A stretch of 52,912 nt of DNA from Pseudomonadota bacterium (GTDB lineage Bacteria; Pseudomonadota; Gammaproteobacteria; Xanthomonadales; Rhodanobacteraceae): assembly GCA_021815695.1 (NCBI GenBank), contig JAKAZT010000002.1, positions 1 through 52,912 of the forward strand, read 5' to 3'. Shown here in pieces: positions 9,901-20,356 of this stretch (position 1 is the stretch's first letter; the number at the start of each line of letters is the position of its first letter). Position numbers and translations under genes: made by a program. The notes beneath the pieces are model-generated. The model had not been told where the DNA came from. It made no database searches and was given only the letters and a program-made list of their open reading frames with translations.

Positions 9901-11835
9901 TTCCGCGCGCTCGGACGTGACTGCCAGAGCGAGGCCTTCAGTTGCGTCGGCATCGGCGACATGTCCGGCGACGTGTTCGGCAACGGCATGCTGCTGTCGC
10001 GTCACACGCGCCTGCTCGCCGCGTTCGATCACCGCGACATCTTTCTCGATCCCGATCCCGATCCCGCGGCTTCGTTCGCCGAGCGCGAGCGGCTGTTCAA
10101 GTTGCCGCGCTCGTCGTGGCAGGACTACGACAAGGGCGCGATTTCCGCGGGCGGCGGGGTCTGGCCGCGCTCGGCCAAGAGCATTCCGGTCTCGCCCGCG
10201 GTGCGCGCCGCGCTCGGCATCGAGGAGGCGGTCGAGCAGATGAGCCCGATCGAGCTGCTGCGCGCGATCCTGCGCGCGCCGGTCGACCTGCTCTGGAACG
10301 GCGGCATCGGCACCTACGTCAAGGCCAGCTCCGAAACCAATGCCGACGCCGGCGATCGCGCCAACAACGCCATCCGCCTCAACGGCAGCGAGCTGCGCTG
10401 CCGAATCGTCGGCGAGGGCGGCAACCTCGGCCTGACCCAGCGCGGCCGCGTCGAAGCCGCCTTCAACGGCGTGCTGCTGAATACCGATTTCATCGACAAC
10501 TCGGCCGGCGTCGACACCTCCGATCACGAGGTCAACATCAAGATCCTGCTCAACGACGCCGTGCAACGCGGGGAGCTGAGCTTCGACGACCGCAATCGCC
10601 TGCTGGCCTCGATGACCGACGAGGTGGCGCGGCTGGTGCTGTGGGACAACTATCGCCAGAACCAGGCGATCAGCCTGATGGAGCGCATGGCGGTCAAGCG
10701 GCTGGGCTCGATGGCGCACCTGATCCGCACGCTGGAAGCGGAGGGCGTGCTCGATCGCGTGATCGAGTTCCTGCCCGGCGACGCCGAGCTCGCCGAGCGC
10801 AAGGCGCGCGGACTGGGCCTGACGCGGCCCGAGCTGGCGATCCTGCTGTCCTACGACAAGATCAAGATCTATCAGCAGTTGCTCGATTCCGACGTGCCCG
10901 AGGATCCGTACCTGTCCAGGGAGCTGATGCGCTATTTCCCCGAGCCGCTGCACGAGCCCTACACCGGGCACATGCAACGCCACCGGCTGAAGCGCGAGAT
11001 CATCGCCACCGCGGTGACCAACACCCTGGTCAACCGCATGGGCGCCAGCTTCATGCTGCGCATGCAGGAGGACACCGGTCAGAGCCCGGCCGCCGTCGCC
11101 AAGGCCTTCACCATCGCCCGTGAAGTGCTGGACGCCCGCGCGCTGTGGGCCGAGATCGAGGCCCTGGATGGCAAGGTCAGCGATGCCGCACAGATCGAGG
11201 CGGTGCTGGCGGTATGGGAACTGCTGCGCAGCCTGACCCGCTGGCTGCTGGGCCGTCCGGTGACCGGGCTCGACATCGCCGCGCACGTCGAGCGCTATGC
11301 GCCCGGCGTGCAGCGCCTGCGTGCCGCGCTGCCACGGATCCTGCCGGAGGCCGCGCGAACCGCGTTTGTCGCGGCCGGCGAGCGCTGGGTCGCGCAGGGG
11401 TTGCCCGCCACGCTGGCGCAGGCGCTGGCGGGATTGCCCGATCTGGCCATGGCGCTGGACGTGGTCGAGGTCGCCAGCAGCAGCCGGCATGACGTCGAGG
11501 AGGTCGGCGCGGTGTTCTACCAGATGGGTGCCGCGCTCGAGCTCGACTGGCTGCGCGCGCGCATCGAGGAACTGCCGGTGGAAAGCCGCTGGCATGCGCA
11601 GGCGCGCGGTTCGCTGCGCGACGAACTGGCTGCGCAGCACCGGACGCTGGCAATGCAGGTGATCGCGTCGGCGCGCACGGGTGATGCGACACCGGTGCAG
11701 GCCTGGCTGGGTCGCGATGACGCGCAGCTCAAATACACGCTGGGCATGCTGGCCGAGATCCGCAGCCAGAGCATGGACTATCCGATTGCCTCGGTGGCGC
11801 TGCGCCGACTGGCGCAGCTGGCCCACGCCGGCTGA
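6910..11835 (+). CDS. gdhB: NAD-specific glutamate dehydrogenase, large (about 180 kDa) class
   Basis: 1641 residues from the ATG at 6910, typical of the L_180 glutamate dehydrogenases of Pseudomonas, Xanthomonas and Streptomyces. It catalyses the reversible oxidative deamination of L-glutamate to 2-oxoglutarate and ammonia with NAD, and generally acts catabolically. The N-terminal half (about 1-700) is the family-specific regulatory part. The catalytic core begins near residue 835 with GGLRWSDRREDFRTEVLG and MVKNTVIVPVGSKGG, holding the conserved substrate-binding lysines. The nucleotide-binding part follows with NGGIGTYVKASSETNADAGD and VGEGGNLGLTQRGR. The Shine-Dalgarno is weak. The in-frame ATG at 6811 would add 33 residues unlike the family. 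The gene stands alone and converges on rhlE. Confidence 0.96.
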   Translation: MPSNHALEASTPASRLLEEVIARLPGTRSAEAQVLVPALLARAPAEELALRDAADWAALTLDLLDFLRLRRSGHAAVRVFNPVRAGHGWESPYTVVQIVTDDMPFLVDSVGMALQAAGLEIHALLHPVLACRRDAGGNLLALRDGTPESLTHVEVDRLADGADIARVTRAIESALEDVRLAVSDWPAIRTRMLAIADELPARSGPLSPQDRAEAQEFLRWVADDHFTFLGYREYEVAAKGGDEVLDARAGSGLGILRIPERRLTPRSLKSLVANSLPQSGAVDAIILTKTNARATVHRPGYMDYIGVLRFDASGKPVAEQRFLGLFTSGAYMRRPQDVPLVRRKFEAVMERSALRRDSHSGKALRHILETLPRDELFQCSEDELYAIASGILELGERARTRLFVRADRYGRFYSCLAFLPRERFTAGVREKIEQMLREALDGEQVDATVLLDESALARLHVVVRLRAGARPQVDAAALELRLTALVRNWQDDLRECLVRRCGEERGLRLAARYGRALPAGYIEEVTPEIAAADVEHLAALAGPDDLRMSLYRAPRGGGLRFKLIHFGAPIALSLALPMLENMGVRMLAEHVYPLSLQGSELTIHDFELEAPPVLAFELGELADGFERAFAAVYRGQAESDTFNRLVLTARLDWRLVALLRGYCKYLLQVGVPFSQAYMEETLNRYPLIAGLLVELFLAKFDPRRETLPAAGLEAARARLTAELDALLPGDVSRTHPQLAADLVDALGAPRAAQIDAVIATLKVLFDGVASLDEDRILRSFMGVIRATLRTGFFQTRDGRLRDYIACKFDSAQVPDLPKPRPYREIFVYSPRVEGVHLRFGPVARGGLRWSDRREDFRTEVLGLVKAQMVKNTVIVPVGSKGGFFVKRPPVGADREAQLAEGVACYRLFINGLLDLTDNLVDGRVVPPADVIRHDADDPYLVVAADKGTATFSDIANGIALEHGYWLGDAFASGGSHGYDHKGMAITARGGWESVKRHFRALGRDCQSEAFSCVGIGDMSGDVFGNGMLLSRHTRLLAAFDHRDIFLDPDPDPAASFAERERLFKLPRSSWQDYDKGAISAGGGVWPRSAKSIPVSPAVRAALGIEEAVEQMSPIELLRAILRAPVDLLWNGGIGTYVKASSETNADAGDRANNAIRLNGSELRCRIVGEGGNLGLTQRGRVEAAFNGVLLNTDFIDNSAGVDTSDHEVNIKILLNDAVQRGELSFDDRNRLLASMTDEVARLVLWDNYRQNQAISLMERMAVKRLGSMAHLIRTLEAEGVLDRVIEFLPGDAELAERKARGLGLTRPELAILLSYDKIKIYQQLLDSDVPEDPYLSRELMRYFPEPLHEPYTGHMQRHRLKREIIATAVTNTLVNRMGASFMLRMQEDTGQSPAAVAKAFTIAREVLDARALWAEIEALDGKVSDAAQIEAVLAVWELLRSLTRWLLGRPVTGLDIAAHVERYAPGVQRLRAALPRILPEAARTAFVAAGERWVAQGLPATLAQALAGLPDLAMALDVVEVASSSRHDVEEVGAVFYQMGAALELDWLRARIEELPVESRWHAQARGSLRDELAAQHRTLAMQVIASARTGDATPVQAWLGRDDAQLKYTLGMLAEIRSQSMDYPIASVALRRLAQLAHAG

Positions 11836-11867
11836 GCGTCACGCGCCTGCGGATCGCCGACAGGCAT

Positions 11868-11897
11868 CCCCGGCCGGATCACGCGATCCGGCCGGGG
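11868..11897. terminator. Perfect 13-bp hairpin between convergent gdh and rhlE
   Basis: Arms CCCCGGCCGGATC (11868-11880) and GATCCGGCCGGGG (11885-11897) match perfectly around an ACGC loop. The position, 32 bp after the dehydrogenase stop and 12 bp after the helicase stop on the opposite strand, fits a shared bidirectional terminator. There is no T-tract on either side, so termination might need Rho or rest on the very strong stem. Confidence 0.7.
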
Positions 11898-11909
11898 CGC
11901 TGATCCGGC

Positions 11910-13241
<1,332 letters not shown>

Positions 13242-13563
13242 CAACAGGACTCCTGAAGCCGCCTCACCACGCGGACGCGATACCGGTTCAGGCAGAAATG
13301 AAGGGGGAGGGCGGGCGCCGACGGCGCTGCCGGGTTTGCTGCGGAAGAAGACTGGATCGACAGCAGGGGCGCAACCGGAGCGCCACGACAAACGCCGCCA
13401 TGATAGCCGAAGCCGGCCGCGGCCGTCGGCCCGGCGTGTCCGCGCTCCGGATCACGCCGTGCTTACCGATCGTTGAGGTGGATCGCGAAGGCGCCTGCGA
13501 CGGGCACAATGACGACTCCGCCCGTGCCGTTCGCGCGGGCGATTCATCCCCGGGAGGACCGTC
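13242..13563. other. 322-bp divergent intergenic region between rhlE and the beta-propeller gene
   Basis: No credible gene seen. On the minus strand TATCAT (13405-13400) could be a -10 for rhlE, but no -35 is recognisable at the right distance; it would leave a leader of about 150 nt. On the plus strand CACAAT (13505-13510) is a weak -10 candidate for the propeller gene, again without a matching -35. A good ribosome-binding site (GGGAGGA) precedes the propeller ATG. Confidence 0.4.
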
Positions 13564-14589
13564 ATGAGATCGCACGCTGCCGCGCTGTCGCGCCATCCAC
13601 TCTTGCTCGTCGCCGTCACACTGGCCCTGGCGGTCAGCGCCGCCGCGAGCGCCGGCACCACGCTGCTGCGGATTCCCGGCGGCGCGCACGGTCTCGGCTT
13701 CGACGACCTCGGCTATGCCCCGGCGCTCGGGCGCGTGCTGGTGCCGGCGGCGCAGAGCGGCGCGCTGGTGCTGGTCGATCCCGCCAATGACGCGCTGCGG
13801 GTGCTGGCGGATGTCGCGCCCGCCGGCCATGCTGTCAGCGGCCACGATGCCGGCACCACCTCGGCCGATTACGGCGAGGGCCTGCTGTTCGCCAGTGACC
13901 ACGAGCGCATGGCGGTGGTGGCGGTCGATCCGCGAACCGGCGCCGTTGTCGCGCGTGCGCAACTCGCGGGCGGCCCCGACTACGTGCGCTACGTGGCGCC
14001 GCTGCATCAGGTGTGGGTCAGCGAGCCGCACCAGAAGCAGATCGAGCGCTTCGCGGTGACCGCGGGCGCGCACCCGGCGCTGACGCGTGTCGGCGCGGTC
14101 AGTGTGCCGGGCGGTCCCGAGTCGCTGGTGATCGACGCCGCGCGTGGACAGGCCTACAGCAACGAGTGGAAGGATCACACGGTCGCGATCGCGCTGAGGA
14201 ATCCCCGCGTCACCGCGCGCTGGGCCAACGGCTGCGAGGGCAGTCGCGGTCTGGCGCTGGATGCCGCCGGCCACACGCTGTTCGTCGGCTGCAAGGAGGG
14301 CAGGGTGGTGGCGCTCGATCTCGATCACGCCGGCAGGATCGAAGCCAGCGCCAAGGTCGGCGCCGGCGTCGACATCATCGCCTGGAACCCGGTGCTGCAT
14401 CACGTGTATGCGCCCGGCGCGGTCAGCGCCACGATGACCGTGCTCGACTTCAAGGACGGTACCCTGAAGCCGGTCGCGACCGTGCCGACGGCGGCGCATG
14501 CGCATTGCGTCGCGACCGACGGCAAGGCAGTGGCCTACGTCTGCGATCCCGGCGCAGGCGCGCTGATCGTCTATCGCGATCATCCCTGA
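13564..14589 (+). CDS. Secreted YncE-like beta-propeller (40-residue YVTN repeat) protein
   Basis: 341 residues with GGGAGGA about 5 nt before the ATG. Residues 1-30 form a signal peptide (LLVAVTLALAVSAAASAG), so the protein is periplasmic or secreted. The body is built from repeated blades of the YVTN/NHL kind, e.g. SGALVLVDPANDALRVL, HERMAVVAVDPRTGAVV, VVALDLDHAGRIEA and ATMTVLDFKDGTL. These resemble YncE and other seven-bladed propellers. Such proteins bind ligands, DNA or partner proteins, and many have no assigned role. No catalytic signature was recognised. The gene is transcribed alone, away from rhlE, and its stop codon is followed within a few bases by the repeat block at 14594-14976. 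Confidence 0.8.
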   Translation: MRSHAAALSRHPLLLVAVTLALAVSAAASAGTTLLRIPGGAHGLGFDDLGYAPALGRVLVPAAQSGALVLVDPANDALRVLADVAPAGHAVSGHDAGTTSADYGEGLLFASDHERMAVVAVDPRTGAVVARAQLAGGPDYVRYVAPLHQVWVSEPHQKQIERFAVTAGAHPALTRVGAVSVPGGPESLVIDAARGQAYSNEWKDHTVAIALRNPRVTARWANGCEGSRGLALDAAGHTLFVGCKEGRVVALDLDHAGRIEASAKVGAGVDIIAWNPVLHHVYAPGAVSATMTVLDFKDGTLKPVATVPTAAHAHCVATDGKAVAYVCDPGAGALIVYRDHP

Positions 14590-14593
14590 GCGC

Positions 14594-14623
14594 AGATCCT
14601 TCGCGTTGCTCAGGATGACAAGA
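14594..14623 (+). repeat. Dispersed ~30-bp element, copy A
   Basis: Sequence of the form AGATCCTTCG..GCTCAGGATGACAAGA, with complementary ATCCT/AGGAT ends. Copies B (14741-14773, inverted) and C (14857-14885) share the same core. This type of intergenic repeat is known in many bacterial genomes. It lies 5 nt after the propeller gene stop and could form a short stem in its mRNA. Confidence 0.8.
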
Positions 14624-14630
14624 CTTCGGG

Positions 14631-14715
14631 TACGCCAAGGCCTTCGGTACGCCAAGACCTTCGGTACGCCAAGGCCTTCGGTACGCCAAGACCTTCGGTA
14701 CGCCAAGACCTTCCC
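14631..14715. repeat. 17-bp tandem repeat array 1 (five units)
   Basis: Units of consensus TACGCCAAGRCCTTCGG start at 14631, 14648, 14665, 14682 and 14699. They alternate mainly at one G/A position; the last unit diverges at its end. The array grows out of copy A of the dispersed element. Both strands can be read as short ORFs across it, but none has coding features. Confidence 0.9.
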
Positions 14716-14740
14716 CGTGGGGGCTCCTTCCACCCTTCTT

Positions 14741-14773
14741 TTGTCATCCTGAGGGCGCAGCCCGAAGGATCTT
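14741..14773 (-). repeat. Dispersed ~30-bp element, copy B (inverted)
   Basis: TTGTCATCCTGAG..GCAG followed by CCCGAAGGATCTT, the reverse orientation of copies A and C. It lies between the two 17-bp arrays. Confidence 0.8.
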
Positions 14774-14856
14774 CCCGGCGATGCGGCGCGGATGCCCGCA
14801 CGGTAGCGGGCGACGGGCATCCTGCTGCATGGCTGTTCCGGGCGGCCTGGCAAGCC

Positions 14857-14885
14857 AGATCCTTCGCTGCGCTCAGGATGACAAG
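14857..14885 (+). repeat. Dispersed ~30-bp element, copy C
   Basis: AGATCCTTCGCTGCG followed by CTCAGGATGACAAG, nearly identical to copy A and in the same orientation. It runs straight into array 2. Confidence 0.8.
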
Positions 14886-14961
14886 GTCTTCGGCATGACA
14901 AGGCCTCCGGCATGACGAGGCCTTCGGCATGACGAGGCCTTCGGCATGACAAGACCTACAG
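14877..14961. repeat. 17-bp tandem repeat array 2 (five units)
   Basis: Units starting at 14877, 14894, 14911, 14928 and 14945 follow the consensus CATGACRAGGCCTTCGG. This matches the array 1 unit except near its 5' end. The first unit overlaps the GATGACAAG end of copy C, just as array 1 follows copy A. The two arrays are therefore related. Confidence 0.9.
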
Positions 14962-14997
14962 CATGATCAAGACAGTTGCTGAGCGCGCATCCAGCCG

Positions 14998-15022
14998 CCC
15001 GTGTCGTCGCTGACGACACGGG
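14998..15022 (-). terminator. Hairpin after ppsA
   Basis: CCCGTGTCGTC (14998-15008) pairs perfectly with GACGACACGGG (15012-15022) around GCT, giving an 11-bp stem. It begins 11 bp beyond the PEP synthase stop on the minus strand. No T-run follows, so its strength as an intrinsic terminator is uncertain. Confidence 0.65.
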
Positions 15023-15033
15023 TGCGCGGGGTC

Positions 15034-17403
<2,370 letters not shown>

Positions 17404-17420
17404 GGGGATCTCCGGTCGCG

Positions 17421-17468
17421 GCGGGCAGGAAAGCCCGCTATTGTCCGGCCCGCGGCAGGCTGAAACAA
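17421..17468 (-). promoter_or_regulatory. Candidate ppsA promoter and leader hairpin
   Basis: On the minus strand TTGTTT (17468-17463) and GACAAT (17445-17440) are 17 bp apart, a moderate sigma-70 match. Downstream in the predicted leader, GCGGGC (17421-17426) and GCCCGC (17433-17438) form a 6-bp stem shortly before the Shine-Dalgarno and the TTG start. Confidence 0.4.
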
Positions 17469-17517
17469 GCACGCATGGCGCCGCTCGCGTCATGTTCCGA
17501 CCCGTCAGGAGATGTCG

Positions 17518-18333
17518 ATGCGGCGCACGGTGTTCTACGTTTCCGATTCCACCGGCATCACCGCCGAGACGATTGGTCACAGCATCCTGACCCAGTTCGA
17601 CGGCATCGAGTTCGACACCCACCGCATTCCCTTCGTCGACAGCACCGACAAGGCGCAGGCCGCCGCGTTGCGGATCAAGTCCGAGTACGCGCGCTCGGGC
17701 CAGCGGCCGGTGGTGATCAACACCGCGGTCGATCAGGCGTTGAGCGAGATTCTGGCCGGCAGCGGCGCCCTGATGCTGGACGTGTTCGCGCCGTTCGTCG
17801 GCCCGCTCGAAGCCGAGCTCGGTTCCAAGCGCCGGCCGGCGGTCAATCGCGCGCACGGGCTGGTGGACTTCGCCAGATACGAGGCGCGCATCAACGCCAC
17901 CAACTACGCGCTGACCCACGACGACGGGCTGGACGTGAACTACGCCGAGGCCGACCTGATCCTGGTCGGCGTGTCGCGCTCGGGCAAGACGCCGACCTGC
18001 CTGTACATGGCGCTGCACTTCGGCGTCAGTGCCGGCAATTATCCGCTGACCGAGGACGACCTCGACAAACTCGAGTTGCCGGCGCGGTTGCGGCCCTATC
18101 GTGCGCGCCTGTTCGGGCTGACCATCGAGGCCGGGCGGCTGGCGCAGATTCGCGAGCAGCGTCGTCCGGGCAGCACCTACGCCACGCTGGCGCAGTGTCG
18201 CAAGGAACTGGCGCAGGCCGACCAGCTGTTCCGGCGCGAGAACATCCCGGTCCTCAACACCACCCACACCTCGATCGAGGAGATCGCCAGCAAGATCTTT
18301 GCCCAGCTCGGCATCGAGCGGCATCTGTTCTGA
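17518..18333 (+). CDS. ppsR: PEP synthase regulatory protein (bifunctional kinase/pyrophosphorylase, DUF299)
   Basis: 271 residues from the ATG at 17518. An ATG two codons earlier (17512) directly abuts the AGGAG at 17507-17511, too close for initiation, while 17518 lies 6 nt away. PpsR family members inactivate PEP synthase by ADP-dependent phosphorylation of the threonine near the catalytic histidine, and reactivate it by phosphate-dependent dephosphorylation. The start [17 protein letters not shown] and the P-loop [10 protein letters not shown] (residues 151-160) are family signatures, as is [14 protein letters not shown]. Divergent pairing with ppsA supports the assignment. Confidence 0.95.
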   Translation: MRRTVFYVSDSTGITAETIGHSILTQFDGIEFDTHRIPFVDSTDKAQAAALRIKSEYARSGQRPVVINTAVDQALSEILAGSGALMLDVFAPFVGPLEAELGSKRRPAVNRAHGLVDFARYEARINATNYALTHDDGLDVNYAEADLILVGVSRSGKTPTCLYMALHFGVSAGNYPLTEDDLDKLELPARLRPYRARLFGLTIEAGRLAQIREQRRPGSTYATLAQCRKELAQADQLFRRENIPVLNTTHTSIEEIASKIFAQLGIERHLF

Positions 18334-18395
18334 GCCGCACGTCCGCCGGCGTCCCGCCGGCCAGTGCCCGGTCGCGCCGATGCTAAGCTCGGGCC

Positions 18396-18875
18396 ATGCT
18401 GGCCGATCGCATGACTGCCGCCGCGCTGCTGCCCGGACGCTTCGAGCTGCTGATGGGGCTGTACGCGGAAAACTATCACCGCCTGGCGCGACTGTTCGCG
18501 CCGCAGCAGCTGGCGGCGGGGCGCTACGTGTCCGATGTCGACGATGGCCTCGACGTGCATCTGGAAGTGCAGGCGCGGCACCCCTACACGATCGAACTGG
18601 AACTGACCTACGACCTGCGCGACACCGATACCGGCCTGCGCGCCCCGTCGGCGCAGATCCGCATGTACACCGACGCGCACGTCGCCGAGGTGCTGCACTG
18701 CCATCCCGGGCGGCGGCTGTGGCAGGTGCTCGGTCCGTTTCCGCCGCCGCGCACGGTGCTGCAGCACCGCATGCGCATGGCGAGTTTTCTCAGCCGCTGG
18801 CTGGAGTATCTGGTCGAGCAGGGTCACTCGGCGGGGACGCTGATGCGCGCCGTCGACGTCGCTGCGGATCCCTGA
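18396..18875 (+). CDS. DUF1249 family protein (YqiB-like)
   Basis: 159 residues. [23 protein letters not shown] at the start and [30 protein letters not shown] in the middle resemble the DUF1249/YqiB family, which is conserved in gammaproteobacteria without a known biochemical role. It has a compact soluble fold with no signal peptide or membrane helix. The start could be ATG 18396 or the in-frame ATG at 18411; neither has a strong Shine-Dalgarno. TAAGCT at 18381-18386, just upstream with TGC before it, could be an extended -10, but a start site that close would give a very short leader. It follows ppsR by 62 bp on the same strand. Confidence 0.75.
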   Translation: MLADRMTAAALLPGRFELLMGLYAENYHRLARLFAPQQLAAGRYVSDVDDGLDVHLEVQARHPYTIELELTYDLRDTDTGLRAPSAQIRMYTDAHVAEVLHCHPGRRLWQVLGPFPPPRTVLQHRMRMASFLSRWLEYLVEQGHSAGTLMRAVDVAADP

Positions 18876-18913
18876 AGCACCAGACGCGCGACGACGGCCG
18901 GGCCTGAAACGAA

Positions 18914-18936
18914 CAAGCCCGCTCGCGGCGGGCTTG
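18914..18936 (-). terminator. Terminator of the tRNA operon
   Basis: CAAGCCCGC (18914-18922) and GCGGGCTTG (18928-18936) form a perfect 9-bp stem with a 5-nt loop. In the minus-strand direction it is followed by TTCGTTTC. It starts 8 bp past the CCA end of tRNA-Asp. Confidence 0.8.
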
Positions 18937-18943
18937 AAGTGAA

Positions 18944-19020
18944 TGGCGGAGCGGACGGGACTCGAACCCGCGACCTCCGGCGTGACAGGCCAGCATTCTA
19001 ACCAGCTGAACTACCGCTCC
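18944..19020 (-). tRNA. tRNA-Asp (GTC)
   Basis: 77 nt including an encoded CCA. The acceptor GGAGCGG pairs with CCGCTCC. The D arm has AGTTCAGCTGGTTAGAA. The anticodon loop CTGTCAC reads GUC. The T arm has GGGTTCGAGTCCC. It is third in the Ala-Glu-Asp cluster. The discriminator is G, as expected for Asp. Confidence 0.96.
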
Positions 19021-19085
19021 GCGTTTTGACGACTGCTCGTGTTGCCTTGCAACTCCGCCCGGCTTCCGCTGCCGGGGCGACCTCG

Positions 19086-19161
19086 TGGCGTCCCCACGGG
19101 GATTCGAACCCCGGTCGCCACCGTGAAAGGGTGATGTCCTAGGCCTCTAGACGATGGGGAC
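19086..19161 (-). tRNA. tRNA-Glu (TTC)
   Basis: 76 nt including encoded CCA. The acceptor GTCCCCA pairs with TGGGGAC. The anticodon loop has CTTTCAC (anticodon UUC), and the T arm has GGGGTTCGAATCCCC. It is the middle gene of the cluster, 65 bp from tRNA-Asp and 8 bp from tRNA-Ala. Confidence 0.96.
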
Positions 19162-19169
19162 TTGAAGGG

Positions 19170-19245
<76 letters not shown>

Positions 19246-19262
19246 CACGCTGGAAGCCGGAA

Positions 19263-19291
19263 AGGTTACGGGGGGGGCGCGAAGCCGTCAA
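19263..19291 (-). promoter_or_regulatory. Promoter of the tRNA Ala-Glu-Asp operon
   Basis: On the minus strand, TTGACG (19291-19286) and TAACCT (19268-19263) are separated by exactly 17 bp. The predicted start near 19256 is about 10 nt upstream of tRNA-Ala. The spacer contains a run of eight G/C base pairs (19270-19277). Confidence 0.7.
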
Positions 19292-19368
19292 GCTTTATCG
19301 CCGATGGCCACGCGCGCCGGGCGCATGAATCGCGGCTGCACGGCGGTCCGCGGGCGGCGCGCTGGCGT

Positions 19369-19397
19369 TTGCCAATCGTAAGGTGGTCCCGCACAAT
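19369..19397 (+). promoter_or_regulatory. Candidate sigma-70 promoter of the FKBP gene
   Basis: TTGCCA (19369-19374, 5 of 6) and CACAAT (19392-19397, 4 of 6) with a 17-bp spacer. The predicted start near 19404 leaves a leader of about 54 nt to the ATG at 19458. Confidence 0.6.
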
Positions 19398-19457
19398 GGC
19401 CGTCCGCGTTCGTGCACGGCGTGTCGCGCGAACGCCCATCCACATGAGGAATATCGA

Positions 19458-20201
19458 ATGTCGAAGATTCTGCGTCCCACGCTGCTCGCGGCGGTGATGT
19501 CCGCGACGCTGGGCCTGACCGCGGTCGCGCACGCGGCCGGGCCGGCGCTGACCACCGAGAAGGCCAAGAACAGCTACGTCGTCGGCATGGATCTCGGCAG
19601 CTCGCTGCCGCCGATCGTGCGCGAGGAACTCGATCCCGCCATCGTGGCGCGCGCACTGCAGACCGTGTTGTCGGGCCAGAAGCCGGCGATGAGCGAAGCC
19701 GAGGCCAAGACCGTGCGCGAGGCCTTCATGGTCAAGCTGCAGGCCAAGAACAAGATCGAAGTGGCCAAGATGGCGGCCAAGAACGAGACCGACGGCGCGG
19801 CATTCCTTGCCAAGAACAAGACCCGTCCGGGCGTGAAGACCTTGCCCGACGGTCTGCAGTACGAAGTGCTGCAGATGGGCACCGGCGCCAAGCCGACCGC
19901 CAATGACACGGTGCAGGTCAACTACACCGGTACCTTCATCAACGGGCAGAAGTTCGACGCCTCTGCCGATCACGGCGGTCCGGCCTCGATCCCGCTGGGC
20001 AACGTCATCCCGGGCTTCCGCGAGGGCGTGATGCTGATGCCGGTGGGCAGCAAGTTCAAGCTGTTCATCCCCGGCAACCTGGCTTACGGCGCCACGCCGC
20101 CGCCGGGCACGCTGCCGCCCAACATGACCCTGGTGTTCGACATCGATCTGCTGAAGGCGATGCCGACGCCGGCCGCGCCGCCGGCACCCGCCGGCAAGTA
20201 A
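19458..20201 (+). CDS. Periplasmic FKBP-type peptidyl-prolyl isomerase (FkpA/Mip-like)
   Basis: 247 residues from the ATG at 19458, which has GAGGA 8 nt upstream. Residues 1-26 are a signal peptide ending in AVAHA. Residues about 30-125 form the helical dimerisation domain typical of Mip/FkpA proteins ([17 protein letters not shown], then long charged helices). The C-terminal FKBP domain (about 130-235) has [38 protein letters not shown] and [13 protein letters not shown], which include the aromatic active-site residues. It speeds proline isomerisation and acts as a chaperone for envelope proteins. A strong terminator follows, so it is monocistronic. Confidence 0.95.
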   Translation: MSKILRPTLLAAVMSATLGLTAVAHAAGPALTTEKAKNSYVVGMDLGSSLPPIVREELDPAIVARALQTVLSGQKPAMSEAEAKTVREAFMVKLQAKNKIEVAKMAAKNETDGAAFLAKNKTRPGVKTLPDGLQYEVLQMGTGAKPTANDTVQVNYTGTFINGQKFDASADHGGPASIPLGNVIPGFREGVMLMPVGSKFKLFIPGNLAYGATPPPGTLPPNMTLVFDIDLLKAMPTPAAPPAPAGK

Positions 20202-20220
20202 GCCGGTCGCACCTGTGCAG

Positions 20221-20255
20221 CGGGGCGTGGAGCAATCCGCGCCCCGTTTCCTTTT
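20221..20255 (+). terminator. Intrinsic terminator after the FKBP gene
   Basis: An 11-bp stem from CGGGGCGTGGA (20221-20231) and TCCGCGCCCCG (20236-20246), with one T.G wobble and a GCAA tetraloop, followed by TTTCCTTTT. Confidence 0.9.
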
Positions 20256-20300
20256 GCGCAGCGGTCGGCCATTGCGCTGGCTGCGATCCATGGCGGCGCC

Positions 20301-20306
20301 TAGAAT
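20301..20306 (+). promoter_or_regulatory. Possible -10 element of the ugd-slyX-DUF2058 unit
   Basis: TAGAAT (5 of 6 to the -10 consensus), 50 bp before the ugd ATG and after the FKBP terminator. No good -35 is present at 16-18 bp. Confidence 0.4.
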
Positions 20307-20356
20307 CGCCATGCGGATTCGCCGCCGTCTCCTGTCCCGCGCATTCCGGAGCGTTC

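Noticed and set aside
6904-11826. A 1640-codon open frame antisense to the glutamate dehydrogenase gene
   Set aside because: Mirror frame caused by very high GC at third codon positions. The translation is rich in His, Arg and Gln and matches no family, while the sense frame is a clear enzyme.
13288-14952. A minus-strand open frame over the propeller gene and the repeat block
   Set aside because: Formed by antisense reading and by the 17-bp repeats. It has no ribosome-binding site or domain, and its repetitive peptide simply mirrors the DNA repeat.
14594-14976. Possible CRISPR array
   Set aside because: Units are head-to-tail 17-mers without spacers, and no cas genes are nearby.
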